A stretch of DNA of 41,741 nucleotides from Thalassospira xianhensis MCCC 1A02616 (GCF_003326475.1 NZ_JPWA01000038.1:1-41741); one strand, 5' to 3'; counted from the stretch's first letter, positions 8,499 to 16,254 are shown. Numbers and translations: made by a program. Notes: a model not told the origin generated them from the letters alone.

Positions 8499-8784
8499 AA
8501 TATTTGGTGAATTCACAAATGCTTATGCACATCGTCGATCACAAAAGCGCGATATTCATGGAAAATTCAACTTTCATGCTTACGTTAACTATATGAAGGC
8601 ATAGTTTTACAGAAATTTATCTATACCAAAGGCGTATATCTGACGAAATGATTTGCCTGCCGGCGCGATTGGGCCGGACCTATTTCCGCTCTGCGGCGTT
8701 GGTCAATTTATGGATCGGTTTACAAGTTGCTCCTGATTTCAACCGGAGCGCGCCGTCTGTGATCCCTTGAAGGAGGGCCTGACC
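8499..8784. other. Intergenic region after terminase
   Basis: 286 bases, more AT-rich than the flanks. It starts with a near-palindrome around 8502-8520 (ATTTG, TGAATTCA, CAAAT, with one extra G) that could be an operator. No coding frame is convincing. The last 20 bases hold the AGGAGG ribosome site of the next gene. Confidence 0.4.
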
Positions 8785-9102
8785 ATGAGGAGCATTCCAA
8801 AACTCATCGCCGTGACAGTTGGAGCGATTGCGGTCGCCACCCTGATTGCCATGCCAGCCAATGCGATGTCCCCTGTCTGCGGGGACCGGACCAAGGTGCT
8901 TGATAGCCTGAGTGCCAAATATTCCGAGGAACCGGTTGCGGTCGGTGTGACAGCCAATGGCGGCGTGATCGAGGTGCTAAAAGCCCCCGATGGCAAAACC
9001 TGGACCATCCTGTTTACCTCGCCCAACGGGGCAAGCTGCCTTGTGGCATCGGGCGAGGCCTGGCAGGAACTGGAAGTGAAACTGAACGGGCCCCATGCCT
9101 GA
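8785..9102 (+). CDS. Small secreted protein, unknown function
   Basis: A 105-residue protein. The start at 8785 has an AGGAGG site; an in-frame TTG at 8767 lies before that site and is not used. Residues 1-27 are a clear signal peptide with a cut after PANAM or nearby (MPANA). The mature ~78 residues contain two cysteines (SPVCGDR and ASCLVA) that could form one disulfide, and end with a short helix AWQELEVKL. It is therefore probably periplasmic. It lies between terminase and lysis genes, but nothing ties it to phage function; it may be a host gene left in place. Confidence 0.75.
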   Translation: MRSIPKLIAVTVGAIAVATLIAMPANAMSPVCGDRTKVLDSLSAKYSEEPVAVGVTANGGVIEVLKAPDGKTWTILFTSPNGASCLVASGEAWQELEVKLNGPHA

Positions 9103-9301
9103 ACCGGTAGCGCGGCAAGATCGCTGCGCGACGGCTTCAAAAGCGCATTCGAGCGCGCATGGTGCGGCCTGTATCGGGATGCCCGCCGGCCAATTGTGGC
9201 CGGGGTGGTGCCGGTGAGACCTGAGCCTGAGACCTGAACCCCGAACCCTGAATTCGGATGACATTGCGCCTTTTGAGTTTCGACGAGTGACCTCCTTGAC
9301 T

Positions 9302-9336
9302 GACCCGCAAGCCTTTCGGTTTGCGGGTCTTTTTTG
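9302..9336 (+). terminator. Rho-independent terminator
   Basis: A 12-base stem GACCCGCAAGCC / GGTTTGCGGGTC (one G-T pair), TTTC loop and six Ts. It lies 200 bases downstream of the small secreted protein. The interval 9103-9301 holds no supported gene. Confidence 0.85.
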
Positions 9337-9386
9337 TTCCGGGGCCGGGGCGGCGGCGGAAGGTTTTGAAGATGCGGCACGAAGGT

Positions 9387-9453
9387 CTGGATTCCCGCCT
9401 TCGCGGGAATGACGGTTGAGAAAGGCCACACTGTTCCGTCACTCCTGCGCAGG
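9387..9453. repeat. Dispersed two-hairpin palindromic element, copy 4 (short spacer)
   Basis: Both hairpins are present, but the spacer is about 15 bases shorter than in the other copies. It is preceded by GGTTTTGAAGATGCGGCACGAAGG-like sequence, an upstream extension shared with the copies at 28458, 29524 and 40605. Confidence 0.8.
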
Positions 9454-9501
9454 CGGGAGTCCACCGGGCGGCTTGGGGACGGCTTGGTAAAATTTCATTC
9501 G

Positions 9502-9532
9502 GGTCCGCATTTCCGATGCGGGCCTTTTTTTT
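9502..9532 (+). terminator. Second terminator upstream of lysis genes
   Basis: Stem GGTCCGCAT / ATGCGGGCC with a TTCCG loop, followed by eight Ts. It lies only 23 bases before the next start codon, so it sits in the leader of the lysis genes. Confidence 0.8.
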
Positions 9533-9555
9533 ATGCAAAGGGGCAGGAGGATGTG

Positions 9556-9849
9556 ATGAGCGGACCGGTTGATCTGATCTGGTGGATTACGGCGGTGGAA
9601 ATCCCGGCGGTGGCGGGGCTTTTCTGGCTGACCTGGCGGATGCGCGGCGAGTTTTCCGACCGGCTTGAAAGCCTGCGCGCCAGTCACGATGCGGAGATGA
9701 TCGAACTTCGCGATGGCTTGGCGGACTTCAAGCTGGACGTGGCACGCAACTACGTTTCGATCCCGTACCTTAAAGACATTGAAAAACGCCTGACCGCACA
9801 TCTGCTGCGGATCGAGGCGAAGCTTGACCACAATGTACCGGCGGCATGA
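9556..9849 (+). CDS. Small membrane protein of the lysis block
   Basis: A 97-residue protein with GGCAGGAGG upstream. Residues ~5-26 form one hydrophobic segment (DLIWWITAVEIPAVAGLFWLTW), and the rest is a charged helix with heptad-like spacing, ending in a basic-acidic stretch. This single-anchor plus coiled-coil layout is common for accessory lysis or spanin-like phage proteins placed next to an endolysin. It lies 37 bases before the cell-wall hydrolase on the same strand. Function is inferred from position and topology only. Confidence 0.65.
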   Translation: MSGPVDLIWWITAVEIPAVAGLFWLTWRMRGEFSDRLESLRASHDAEMIELRDGLADFKLDVARNYVSIPYLKDIEKRLTAHLLRIEAKLDHNVPAA

Positions 9850-9886
9850 GGCCGGGGGCAAAACAGGATAAGGAAAGGAAACAGCG

Positions 9887-10342
9887 ATGAATGATGTTCT
9901 GACGATGGATGCGATTACCGACCCACAGGAATTGCCGGTGGGTGAGGTACTGGCAAGGACGCTTTATGGCGAGGCGCGCGGCGAGGGTTTGCGCGGGATC
10001 GAGGCGGTGGCCTGCGTGATCCTGAACCGGGTGGCATTTGCCAAAGCGCGCGGGCGTTATTGGTGGGGCAGTACGGTTTCGCAGGTGTGCCTGAAACCGG
10101 GGCAGTTTTCATGCTGGAATGCCGGGGACCCGAACCGGGCGAAGTTGCTTAAACTCAGCACGCGCGATCCGGCATGCCGGCTGTGCAAACGGGTGGCGAC
10201 CCGCGCACTTGCGGGGGAGATTGCCGACATGACCCAGGGGGCGACGCATTATCACACCCATGCGGTTGAACCCTACTGGGCGCGGGGGAAGGTGCCGGTG
10301 GCCGAGATTGGCGGGCACCTATTTTATCGCGGGATCGGCTAA
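9887..10342 (+). CDS. Cell-wall hydrolase, SleB/Hydrolase_2 family (endolysin)
   Basis: A 151-residue protein. Characteristic motifs are LARTLYGEARGEG (catalytic Glu, ~residues 22-35), ACVILNRV (~45), and FSCWNAGDPNR (~79), then a Cys-rich CRLC segment, GATHYH and PYWARG near the end. This is the SleB-type muralytic fold (PF07486), which cuts the peptidoglycan glycan strand. There is no signal peptide, so export would depend on a holin, and a 3-TM holin gene lies 900 bases downstream on the same strand. The Cys-pair insert (PACRLCKR) is not a catalytic feature of the family. Confidence 0.88.
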   Translation: MNDVLTMDAITDPQELPVGEVLARTLYGEARGEGLRGIEAVACVILNRVAFAKARGRYWWGSTVSQVCLKPGQFSCWNAGDPNRAKLLKLSTRDPACRLCKRVATRALAGEIADMTQGATHYHTHAVEPYWARGKVPVAEIGGHLFYRGIG

Positions 10343-10364
10343 CCCGATGGTCGTTATTGCCATC

Positions 10365-10465
10365 ATGGCGGGCTGCAAAGCACCCCTTTCTGCGCTTCCG
10401 GTGCTCACGTACCTCAATGTACGCTGCGCGCCGGTTCTCGGCAGCGGTGCTTTTCGCCACGCCAT
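10365..10465. repeat. Long imperfect intergenic palindrome
   Basis: Nested inverted arms: ATGGCG (10365-10370) pairs with CGCCAT (10460-10465), and AAAGCACC (10377-10384) with GGTGCTTT (10446-10453). Inside is GTAC-CTCAAT-GTAC with flanking GCGC/GCGCG. It lies between the convergent endolysin and protease genes and could be an extended bidirectional terminator or a structured repeat element. Confidence 0.5.
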
Positions 10466-10505
10466 GCCGACAATTCCGGCCATCGGGTGGATCCAAAGCC
10501 CCACA

Positions 10506-11102
10506 TCAATTGGCGATATAGGCCCCGGACCACATATGGGCGATGTTCTGGAACGGGACGGGCTGGGTGAAATAGGACAGCGGATCATTGATATAAAGAA
10601 CTGCTGTCGGCCCCATCGGGGTTTGCACCCATGCCATCCCGCGCAGCACCACAACATGCCCGGAATAGGGGGTATTTTGCAGTTTCAGGATGATCGGACG
10701 CCCGGATGCGAGGGTGTTGTAAAGCACCATCGGATGGGCGGGCATGGCATAGCTGGCAACACTGTTGCTGACCATGTTCAGCAATTGCATGATTTCCTGG
10801 TCCTGCCCGGTGCGGATGCATTGCTGTGCCAGCATCGGGTTGGACATCACCGCTGCTGAATTGCAGCAGGTTGATTGCTGCATGCCGTTTGCGATGGAGA
10901 CAAGTTCGCACTGATGCGGGGATGTATTGGGATGGGTCTGGCTTTTCCAGTGCGCGATCTGTTCGACCACGGCAAGCCAGCACCAGACCTGTGTCTGTTG
11001 CGGGATATTGATGATGCCAAGGTCAATCGGTGGCGGGAGCTGCTGCGCATTGGCCTGATCCATCCCCAGAAACAATAGCATTGCGGCAAGAAATCTTTTC
11101 AT
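10506..11102 (-). CDS. Secreted papain-like cysteine protease (AvrRpt2/C39-like)
   Basis: A 198-residue protein from ATG 11102 with a GGGGG ribosome site. Residues 1-19 form a signal peptide ending in ANA. The catalytic triad can be read: Cys41 in QVWCW, His149 in YSGHVVVLRG, and Asn172/Asp173 in YINDPL. The spacing and the QTQVWCW context match bacterial papain-like proteases of the AvrRpt2 (C70) type. Several extra cysteines (65, 79, 80, 95) suggest disulfides in the periplasm or outside. It lies antisense between endolysin and holin and so is not part of the lysis operon. It may act as an exported protease or effector; the target is unknown. Confidence 0.75.
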   Translation of the reverse strand: MKRFLAAMLLFLGMDQANAQQLPPPIDLGIINIPQQTQVWCWLAVVEQIAHWKSQTHPNTSPHQCELVSIANGMQQSTCCNSAAVMSNPMLAQQCIRTGQDQEIMQLLNMVSNSVASYAMPAHPMVLYNTLASGRPIILKLQNTPYSGHVVVLRGMAWVQTPMGPTAVLYINDPLSYFTQPVPFQNIAHMWSGAYIAN

Positions 11103-11248
11103 GACGGCCCCCTGATATCCCCTGCATCCAAACGCGAACATTAGATTTGATAAATAAATCTATTGGTTTTTTATTTTCGCGTCAATTTATTCAGGGTTGT
11201 GTTGGCGGGGTGAGGAAAACGGCATTTTTAAAAGGAAGGAGGTATCAC

Positions 11249-11749
11249 GTGATACCAGCATTACTGGCACAGATCGGCCTGCCGCTTTTGATGAAGGCGG
11301 TGGGGGCGGGGCTTGACACCATTGATCATCCGGTCGCGAAAACCGCGGCGGAGGGACTTAAACAGGTGGGCGATGCGGTGACAAAGGGGGATGTCACCCC
11401 GGCGCAAATCATGGAGGCCAACCGCCATTCCGAACGCATGGCGGAAATCGAGCTTTCGCGGGACCGGAGCGTTTTGGCAACCATCAACCGCACCATCCGG
11501 GCCGAGGTGCAAAGCGAGGATGCGTTTGTGCGCCGCTGGCGACCGAGCTTTGGCTATGCCGTCGCACTCACCTGGATCATGACCATGGGATCGATTGCGT
11601 GCGCCATCATCTTAACGCCGCTTCAGGCCCCGGCGATTATTGCCGCCTTGGTCAATACCAGCCCGATCTGGGGCATTGCGCTGGGCGTTCTGGGGGTCAG
11701 TGTGGTGAAGCGGAGTGCGGATAAGAAGATCGGAGAGGGTGGCGCGTGA
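11249..11749 (+). CDS. 3-TM holin of the gene-transfer-release family
   Basis: A 166-residue protein. The GTG start at 11249 has an excellent AAGGAGG site; the longer frame upstream is AT-rich leader. The N-terminus is an amphipathic or hydrophobic segment (IPALLAQIGLPLLMKAVG), followed by a helical stretch with ANRHSERMAEIELSRDRS, then RRWRPSFGYAVALTW and two strong membrane segments, ending in VVKRSADKK. The RRWRP/FGYA context is the hallmark of the holin family described for gene-transfer-agent release (PF11351 type). It lets the endolysin reach the wall. A decayed second copy lies 2 kb downstream. Confidence 0.85.
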   Translation: MIPALLAQIGLPLLMKAVGAGLDTIDHPVAKTAAEGLKQVGDAVTKGDVTPAQIMEANRHSERMAEIELSRDRSVLATINRTIRAEVQSEDAFVRRWRPSFGYAVALTWIMTMGSIACAIILTPLQAPAIIAALVNTSPIWGIALGVLGVSVVKRSADKKIGEGGA

Positions 11750-11879
11750 CGGGGTGGCGGCCTGTTTGCGGCGGTGATTGCGGGTTGTCTCGGGTGGTGT
11801 GGCTGATATGATCGAAAACACCACCCAGGGGGCTAACAGGGGGCTTGAGATTCTGCTGGCCTCCGCAGGCGAGGCCGCC

Positions 11880-12341
11880 ATGTCTGATCAAACTTCATCA
11901 TTGCATTTACCAGAACGGCCGATTGCGGCGACAATTGCGGTTGTCGTGCGTGATCAGCAGGTTTTGCTGGTGCGCCGCGCCAATCCGCCCGATCAGGGCA
12001 TGTGGGGATATCCCGGCGGCAAGATCGAGGCGGGCGAAACCCTGGCACAGGCCGCGTTACGCGAACTTCATGAGGAAACCGGTATTTCGGCGGAAGCCGT
12101 CGATGTTTTGACGGCCCTCGATGCCTTTGATCGTGATGCGGACGGGCAGGTGAAACGCCATTTCATCCTGATTGCGATGCTGTGCCGCTGGAATGGTGGG
12201 GAGCCGGTTGCCGGGGATGACGCACTGGATGCGGGCTGGTTCCCGGTTGCCGGGCTTGAGGAAAGCGGCGTTGAGCTGAGTGCGGATGTGGCATGGGTGG
12301 CGCGGAAGGCGGTGGATGTTATGGCGAAGGGGGCATCCTGA
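11880..12341 (+). CDS. NUDIX hydrolase
   Basis: A 153-residue protein. A complete Nudix box is present: GGKIEAGET followed by RELHEETGI, that is GX5EX7REUXEEXGU, which binds Mg2+ and cleaves nucleoside diphosphate-linked substrates. The N-terminal strand with AATIAVVVRDQQVLLVRRA resembles MutT/ADP-ribose pyrophosphatase-like enzymes, and WGYPGGK precedes the box. I chose ATG 11880; earlier starts (ATG 11808-11811 region, TTG 11778) are possible, but the homology pattern begins near 11930. It follows the holin by 130 bases on the same strand. Substrate unknown. Confidence 0.88.
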   Translation: MSDQTSSLHLPERPIAATIAVVVRDQQVLLVRRANPPDQGMWGYPGGKIEAGETLAQAALRELHEETGISAEAVDVLTALDAFDRDADGQVKRHFILIAMLCRWNGGEPVAGDDALDAGWFPVAGLEESGVELSADVAWVARKAVDVMAKGAS

Positions 12342-12352
12342 TTTGCAGCATC

Positions 12353-12398
12353 CTGACACGGTCCTCCGCTGACACGGCCCTCCGCTGACACGGCCCCC
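12353..12398. repeat. Triple 16-base direct repeat
   Basis: Three head-to-tail units of CTGACACGGCCCTCCG (the first has T for C; the last is truncated) between the convergent NUDIX and esterase genes. It is a short tandem repeat with no evident function. Confidence 0.7.
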
Positions 12399-12402
12399 AT
12401 CT

Positions 12403-13419
12403 TCACGCGGGCGCGTCAGCAACCTGGCGAAGGGTCTTTTGCGGGCGACCGGCCGGGCCGGGCTGCGTCAACCCCCAGAAAGCCGCGATATGGCGTGTCG
12501 AGGAAATGTTGACTTCCAGCATATAGTCGCCGCTTTCGCCGCAGCCGTTGGGGCCGCCGGTTTTGAGCGGGGTGCCGTGGCCCATCCCGGTGATGCGGAA
12601 TTCTTCCAGTACGGCATGGCCATCGGCGCTTTTCCAGACCCGCCGGGGATATCCATCGACGATATGAATGGAGCTGGGGGCAGGGGGCAGTTTGTGAAGT
12701 TTAAGCCATTGTTTGAGGATTGCCGAGGCATTCGACGGATGGACGGTGCCGTCATTGCCGCCATGCCAGATTGAAATCTTTGGCCAGGGGCCGTTATGAC
12801 CCGAGGCATTGCGCAGCCTTAAGGCAAGCTGCCGTGGTGTTCGACCGGCGAAGCGCCCCTGCATGCTGCGAAATGCCGCCTGCGTGGTATCCGCGCAGCC
12901 ATATGGCAGGCCCGCGATGATCGCCCCGCCGGCAAACAGTTCCGGATAGGTCGCCAGCATCACCGAGGTCATGGCACCACCCGCGGACAAACCGGTGATG
13001 AATATCCGCCCGCGGTCGATGGCATGATCGCGGGCGACCTGCGTTACCATATGCATGATCGACAGGGGCTCGCCGGAGCCGCGGGTATTGTCGCGCGGGC
13101 GGAACCAGTTAAAGCCGAGCAACAGGTTGTTCAGGCAGTGCTGTTCCGGATACAGCAGGGCAAATCCGTGCCGGTCGGCAAGGTCCGACCAGCCGGAGCC
13201 GTTATCGTAATGCTCTGCGGTCTGTTTGCAGCCATGCAGCACAATCACCAGCGGCGCGCCCGCGGGCAGATCCTTGGGGATGTAGGTCAGGGCGCGCAAC
13301 GATCCGGGATTGGTGCCGAATGTGCCGAGGTTCGACAGGCGATCGGGGGTGGGTTCGTCTTCTATGATATAGGCAAACGGGTTCATCAGGTTGGCAATCG
13401 CGGTTATCAGACTGTTCAT
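12403..13419 (-). CDS. PHB-depolymerase-family esterase (TIGR01840 type)
   Basis: A 338-residue protein if started at ATG 13419; the frame stays open upstream but without a good start. Motifs are LVIVLHGCKQ (oxyanion region, ~residue 60), a TGLSAGG nucleophile box (~150, lipase-type GXSXG), HGGNDGTVHPSN (~235, catalytic Asp region) and GMGHGTPLK (~295, catalytic His). This is the extracellular PHB depolymerase/feruloyl-esterase-like alpha/beta hydrolase family. No clear signal peptide is visible at this start, so it may act on intracellular polyester or short-chain esters. It lies with the NUDIX gene between the two holin copies. Confidence 0.85.
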   Translation of the reverse strand: MNSLITAIANLMNPFAYIIEDEPTPDRLSNLGTFGTNPGSLRALTYIPKDLPAGAPLVIVLHGCKQTAEHYDNGSGWSDLADRHGFALLYPEQHCLNNLLLGFNWFRPRDNTRGSGEPLSIMHMVTQVARDHAIDRGRIFITGLSAGGAMTSVMLATYPELFAGGAIIAGLPYGCADTTQAAFRSMQGRFAGRTPRQLALRLRNASGHNGPWPKISIWHGGNDGTVHPSNASAILKQWLKLHKLPPAPSSIHIVDGYPRRVWKSADGHAVLEEFRITGMGHGTPLKTGGPNGCGESGDYMLEVNISSTRHIAAFWGLTQPGPAGRPQKTLRQVADAPA

Positions 13420-13616
13420 TCCGGCTGTTCCCGACAATGGCGGTTTCCGATAGAGGCGGCATCTGGCCGCCAGCGGCAGAACGCGCCAGAATGTGGCAAA
13501 GCGCGTCTTTTCCTGCCCCGAAGATGATTGGTCATCCCTGCAACCTCCCGTCCCGGCGGCCTTGCCGCTGGTTTTAACGAGAGTCACGACCGGGCCGTCG
13601 CGGCGCGATTTTCCCG

Positions 13617-13691
13617 TCAGCGCAGGCCGAAATAGCCCAGGATGAACAAGACGATAACCACGAGGCCGACAATATATATGATCCGGTTCAT
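13617..13691 (-). CDS. 24-residue single-span membrane microprotein
   Basis: A short frame reading MNRIIYIVGLVVIVLFILGY, then FGLR and a stop. An AGGA ribosome site lies five bases before the ATG. The N-terminus is basic and the rest is one hydrophobic span ending in Arg. It resembles small membrane peptides I recall from other alphaproteobacteria, usually left unannotated. It lies ~200 bases upstream of the PHB-type esterase on the same strand and could share its transcript. It is too short for routine gene callers. Confidence 0.6.
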   Translation of the reverse strand: MNRIIYIVGLVVIVLFILGYFGLR

Positions 13692-13785
13692 TGCATTCCT
13701 GTCTTGTCGGAGAGGGGGCAATAGCTACCCGTAACGGCAAGATTACCCCTTTCCAGGGCAGGGTGAACCAATGTGGATTAGTCGC

Positions 13786-14011
13786 CAACCGCACCATCCG
13801 GGCGGAGGGGCAAAGCGAGGATGCGTTTGAGCGGCGCTTGCGATCAAGCTTTGGCTATGCGGTGGCCGTGATCTGGATCATGACGCGTGCGCCATCCTCC
13901 TTACATCGTTGCAGGCTCCGGCGATTATAGCTGTACTGGTCGATACCAGCCTGATCTGTGGGATTGTGCTCGGAGTTGTGGGGGGGGTGAAGCGGAGTGC
14001 GGATAAAAGAG
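13786..14011 (+). pseudogene. Decayed second copy of the 3-TM holin gene
   Basis: The sequence matches the 3' half of the holin gene (about 11485-11731) at most positions, including NRTIRAE, QSEDAF and SSFGYAVAV, when translated from the frame that includes 13786. After WIMT a deletion of about 10 bases relative to the intact gene shifts the frame, and further small indels follow; the end still reads GTGAAGCGGAGTGCGGATAA. There is no start or 5' half. This is a partial gene duplication left as a remnant. It marks the left edge of the AT-rich TcmP island. Confidence 0.85.
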
Positions 14012-14145
14012 GTTGGGGTGAAGGGACAAAATAATCGGCGGCATCTCGCTATTCTTGCGCACAGGTTGTGTAATTGTTTTTGTTTACTTACTGGAAATAA
14101 TTATCGTGAACACTCGATGTTGCGATTGTTCCAGTGGGGTGACTG

Positions 14146-15030
14146 ATGGACGTTGAACATAAGTTCGGGGGTAAGCATACCGATATTAAGCTTGAAATTG
14201 TAAGGCGATATATCGAAGCCTATCTTCTGGTGATGAGTAAGCAGAACTTTAGAAATATTTACATTGATGCATTTGCTGGGACAGGAAGCCGCACAGTATC
14301 GCAGAATGGTGCTCCTCTCTTAGATGCTGACAATGACGGAAATTTGGTGGCGCCGGGATCAGCAAGTTTGGTTCTCCAGATGGAAAAGGGGTTCGATCAT
14401 CATATTTTCATTGATAAAAATCCAAAGCATGTTGCTGCACTTCAAATGCTTAAATCTAATTTTCCGAACAAATCTGTTCATTGCTTACAAGGTGATGCGA
14501 ACGAACTTGTGACAAAGTTGTGCAATGAAACGGATTGGAAACGTAATGGCACTCATTGGGGGACTAGGGCTGTTTTGTTTCTTGATCCTTATGGCATGGA
14601 AGTTGAGTGGCAAACCTTGAAGGCGATTGCAGCTACACAAACGATAGATTTGTGGTTTTTGTTTCCAATGTCTGGATTGGTTCGGCAGGCGGCTAGAAGA
14701 TGGAGTAGCCTTGATGACAGTAAAATCAGCGCTATTACTCGCTGCCTAGGAACAGAAGAATGGCGCGAAAAGCTTTATACACCGGATCTTCAGTTAGGGC
14801 TTTTTAGCGAGCCAGAGTTAGAACGCAAACAAGATGTCCGCGCGCTAGAAAGTTACGTGAAGGAGAGGTTGGAAACCGTTTTTAGTTCTTGGGTTTCTGA
14901 TCCAATTCCTTTGTTTAGTTCGCGTAGCTCCCAACTTTATTCTTTATTCTTTGCTATTTCCAATCCCAGCAATGCAGCTAAGGGTATTGCGAGAAAAATT
15001 GTTGACCACCTTCGGAAAGGTATCAAATAG
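14146..15030 (+). CDS. tcmP: Three-Cys-motif partner protein TcmP
   Basis: A 294-residue protein with a Rossmann methyltransferase-like core: DAFAGTG (41-47), FIDK (88-91), GDA (116-118) and FLDPYG (145-150), positioned as SAM-binding motif I, the acidic motif II, motif III and motif IV. This is the TcmP family (TIGR04474), named because its genes sit next to a three-Cys-motif protein (DUF5131/Gp37-Gp68). That partner lies immediately downstream in the opposite orientation; the two 3' ends overlap by eight bases. The gene is AT-rich and foreign in codon use. The biochemical role of the family is not established to my knowledge; a DNA- or nucleotide-related modification is an inference. Confidence 0.85.
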   Translation: MDVEHKFGGKHTDIKLEIVRRYIEAYLLVMSKQNFRNIYIDAFAGTGSRTVSQNGAPLLDADNDGNLVAPGSASLVLQMEKGFDHHIFIDKNPKHVAALQMLKSNFPNKSVHCLQGDANELVTKLCNETDWKRNGTHWGTRAVLFLDPYGMEVEWQTLKAIAATQTIDLWFLFPMSGLVRQAARRWSSLDDSKISAITRCLGTEEWREKLYTPDLQLGLFSEPELERKQDVRALESYVKERLETVFSSWVSDPIPLFSSRSSQLYSLFFAISNPSNAAKGIARKIVDHLRKGIK

Positions 15031-15796
15031 CATATGAGGGCATTTCGTCCCAAGTCTTGCCACGATAAATACGCCCGTTCGCTTTTTTAGAGCGCTTTTT
15101 GTTATCCGATCCCCATGTTCCCCATTGTTTGAAGAAGAATGCCGTATCGTGAATTGCACATTGATCGTGGATTTCATCGATCCAGTCTTCTTTGATAGGA
15201 CGCGCATTGGGGCCGCTTTCACCGCCAACAATTGCCCAATCTATTCCTTCTAGGTCTACAGGACCAACTGCGCCAATCAATGGTTCAAAAGAAATAAACC
15301 GTATCGCCGCGGGGACATTCCGTAGGTAATCAATACGTGAAATAACGTCGTTATTTTCAACACTTGTGCCGAGCCAGACGTTTGGCAAAACCTCGTGATC
15401 ATTCCGAGTAAGAATCTCCAGCATTCTGTCCGGGCGTTTAGTCAGAATTTGGTAGTTGTGATGGGGAGTTTTGTGCATCACTTCCCAAACTTCCGCTATG
15501 AAGCTCTCGTTCACGTCTGCATGGAAAAGGTCGCTCATGGAGTTGACGAAGATTTTCTTCGGTTTCTTCCAATTAAGCGGAGCGCTAAGTGAAGCATGAT
15601 CTTCTCGGATCGCTCCTGTCCAAACCGCTTTACCATTAACAGTTTTAGTCAGCCCTTGGTACTTCTCGACGCCCATAGCTTCGAGGCGCTTTGCCATTCT
15701 CATTGCGTAGCAGTTTTTGCATCCTGTCGAATGTATTGAGCAGCCTGCAACGGGATTCCAAGTTGCATCAGTCCATTCAATTTCAGTTTCAGCCAT
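15023..15796 (-). CDS. DUF5131 / phage Gp37-Gp68-family radical-SAM-like protein
   Basis: A 257-residue protein. The start at 15796 has AGGAG nine bases upstream; an extra 6-residue extension is not needed. The N-terminus reads WTDATWNPVAGC and the three cysteines are Cys19, Cys26 and Cys29 (C-x6-C-x2-C), the motif that gives TcmP its name and may bind an iron-sulfur cluster. Later motifs are FVNSMSDLFH (~90), QILTKRP (~118), WLGTSVEN (~140), FEPLIG (~172) and GGESGP (~188), as in PF07505 proteins and resembling a radical-SAM TIM barrel. It ends with FFFKQWG. It is paired convergently with tcmP. The enzymatic product is unknown. Confidence 0.88.
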   Translation of the reverse strand: MAETEIEWTDATWNPVAGCSIHSTGCKNCYAMRMAKRLEAMGVEKYQGLTKTVNGKAVWTGAIREDHASLSAPLNWKKPKKIFVNSMSDLFHADVNESFIAEVWEVMHKTPHHNYQILTKRPDRMLEILTRNDHEVLPNVWLGTSVENNDVISRIDYLRNVPAAIRFISFEPLIGAVGPVDLEGIDWAIVGGESGPNARPIKEDWIDEIHDQCAIHDTAFFFKQWGTWGSDNKKRSKKANGRIYRGKTWDEMPSYAI

Positions 15797-16254
15797 GATC
15801 GAACTCCTGCGCAACTACTCTGATTCAAGTTGGAAATGAGCAGCCAGATTCATTTGTTGGCGGGATTCTAAATCAGAACTTTTTCGTCTTTATTAAGATT
15901 TAGGCTCTCGTGCAGCCTAGAGTAAATGTCTGCATTCCAAAGATATGGTTTCGGTTGTTTTAAATGACGATCGCTCAAACAAAATCCGTGCGACACTATG
16001 GAGCCGGAATTTTGTTAACGGGGATTTGTGAGGGGGCACCTTCTGTTCTTTAAAACATGGTTCGAATGGATATTTTACATGGTTTTTATGTTTTTTCGGC
16101 TGTGCGCAATATTCGCAAACGAGGTCGCATTCTGCCCTCGGTATCATCACTTCCTCCTTCGATCAGCGTCATTGAACGGATCGGTATCCGGAAAGGCTCT
16201 TTTCTTTCTGGCCGGTCCGATTTTGTCCAATGATCACATCAAAGGAGAAAAGTG
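15797..16254. other. AT-rich intergenic region at the right edge of the TcmP island
   Basis: 458 bases with no supported gene. The frames present are short and lack ribosome sites. Composition returns toward the GC-rich average near 16150, which marks the island edge. The last part should hold the promoter and GGAGA ribosome site of the next gene. Confidence 0.5.

Noticed and set aside
9103..9237. Open frame continuing past the secreted-protein stop
   Set aside because: Same frame and high GC make such openness likely by chance; no start or ribosome site.
10260..10859. 199-residue plus-strand frame
   Set aside because: It is antisense to the papain-like protease and covers the intergenic palindrome; no ribosome site.
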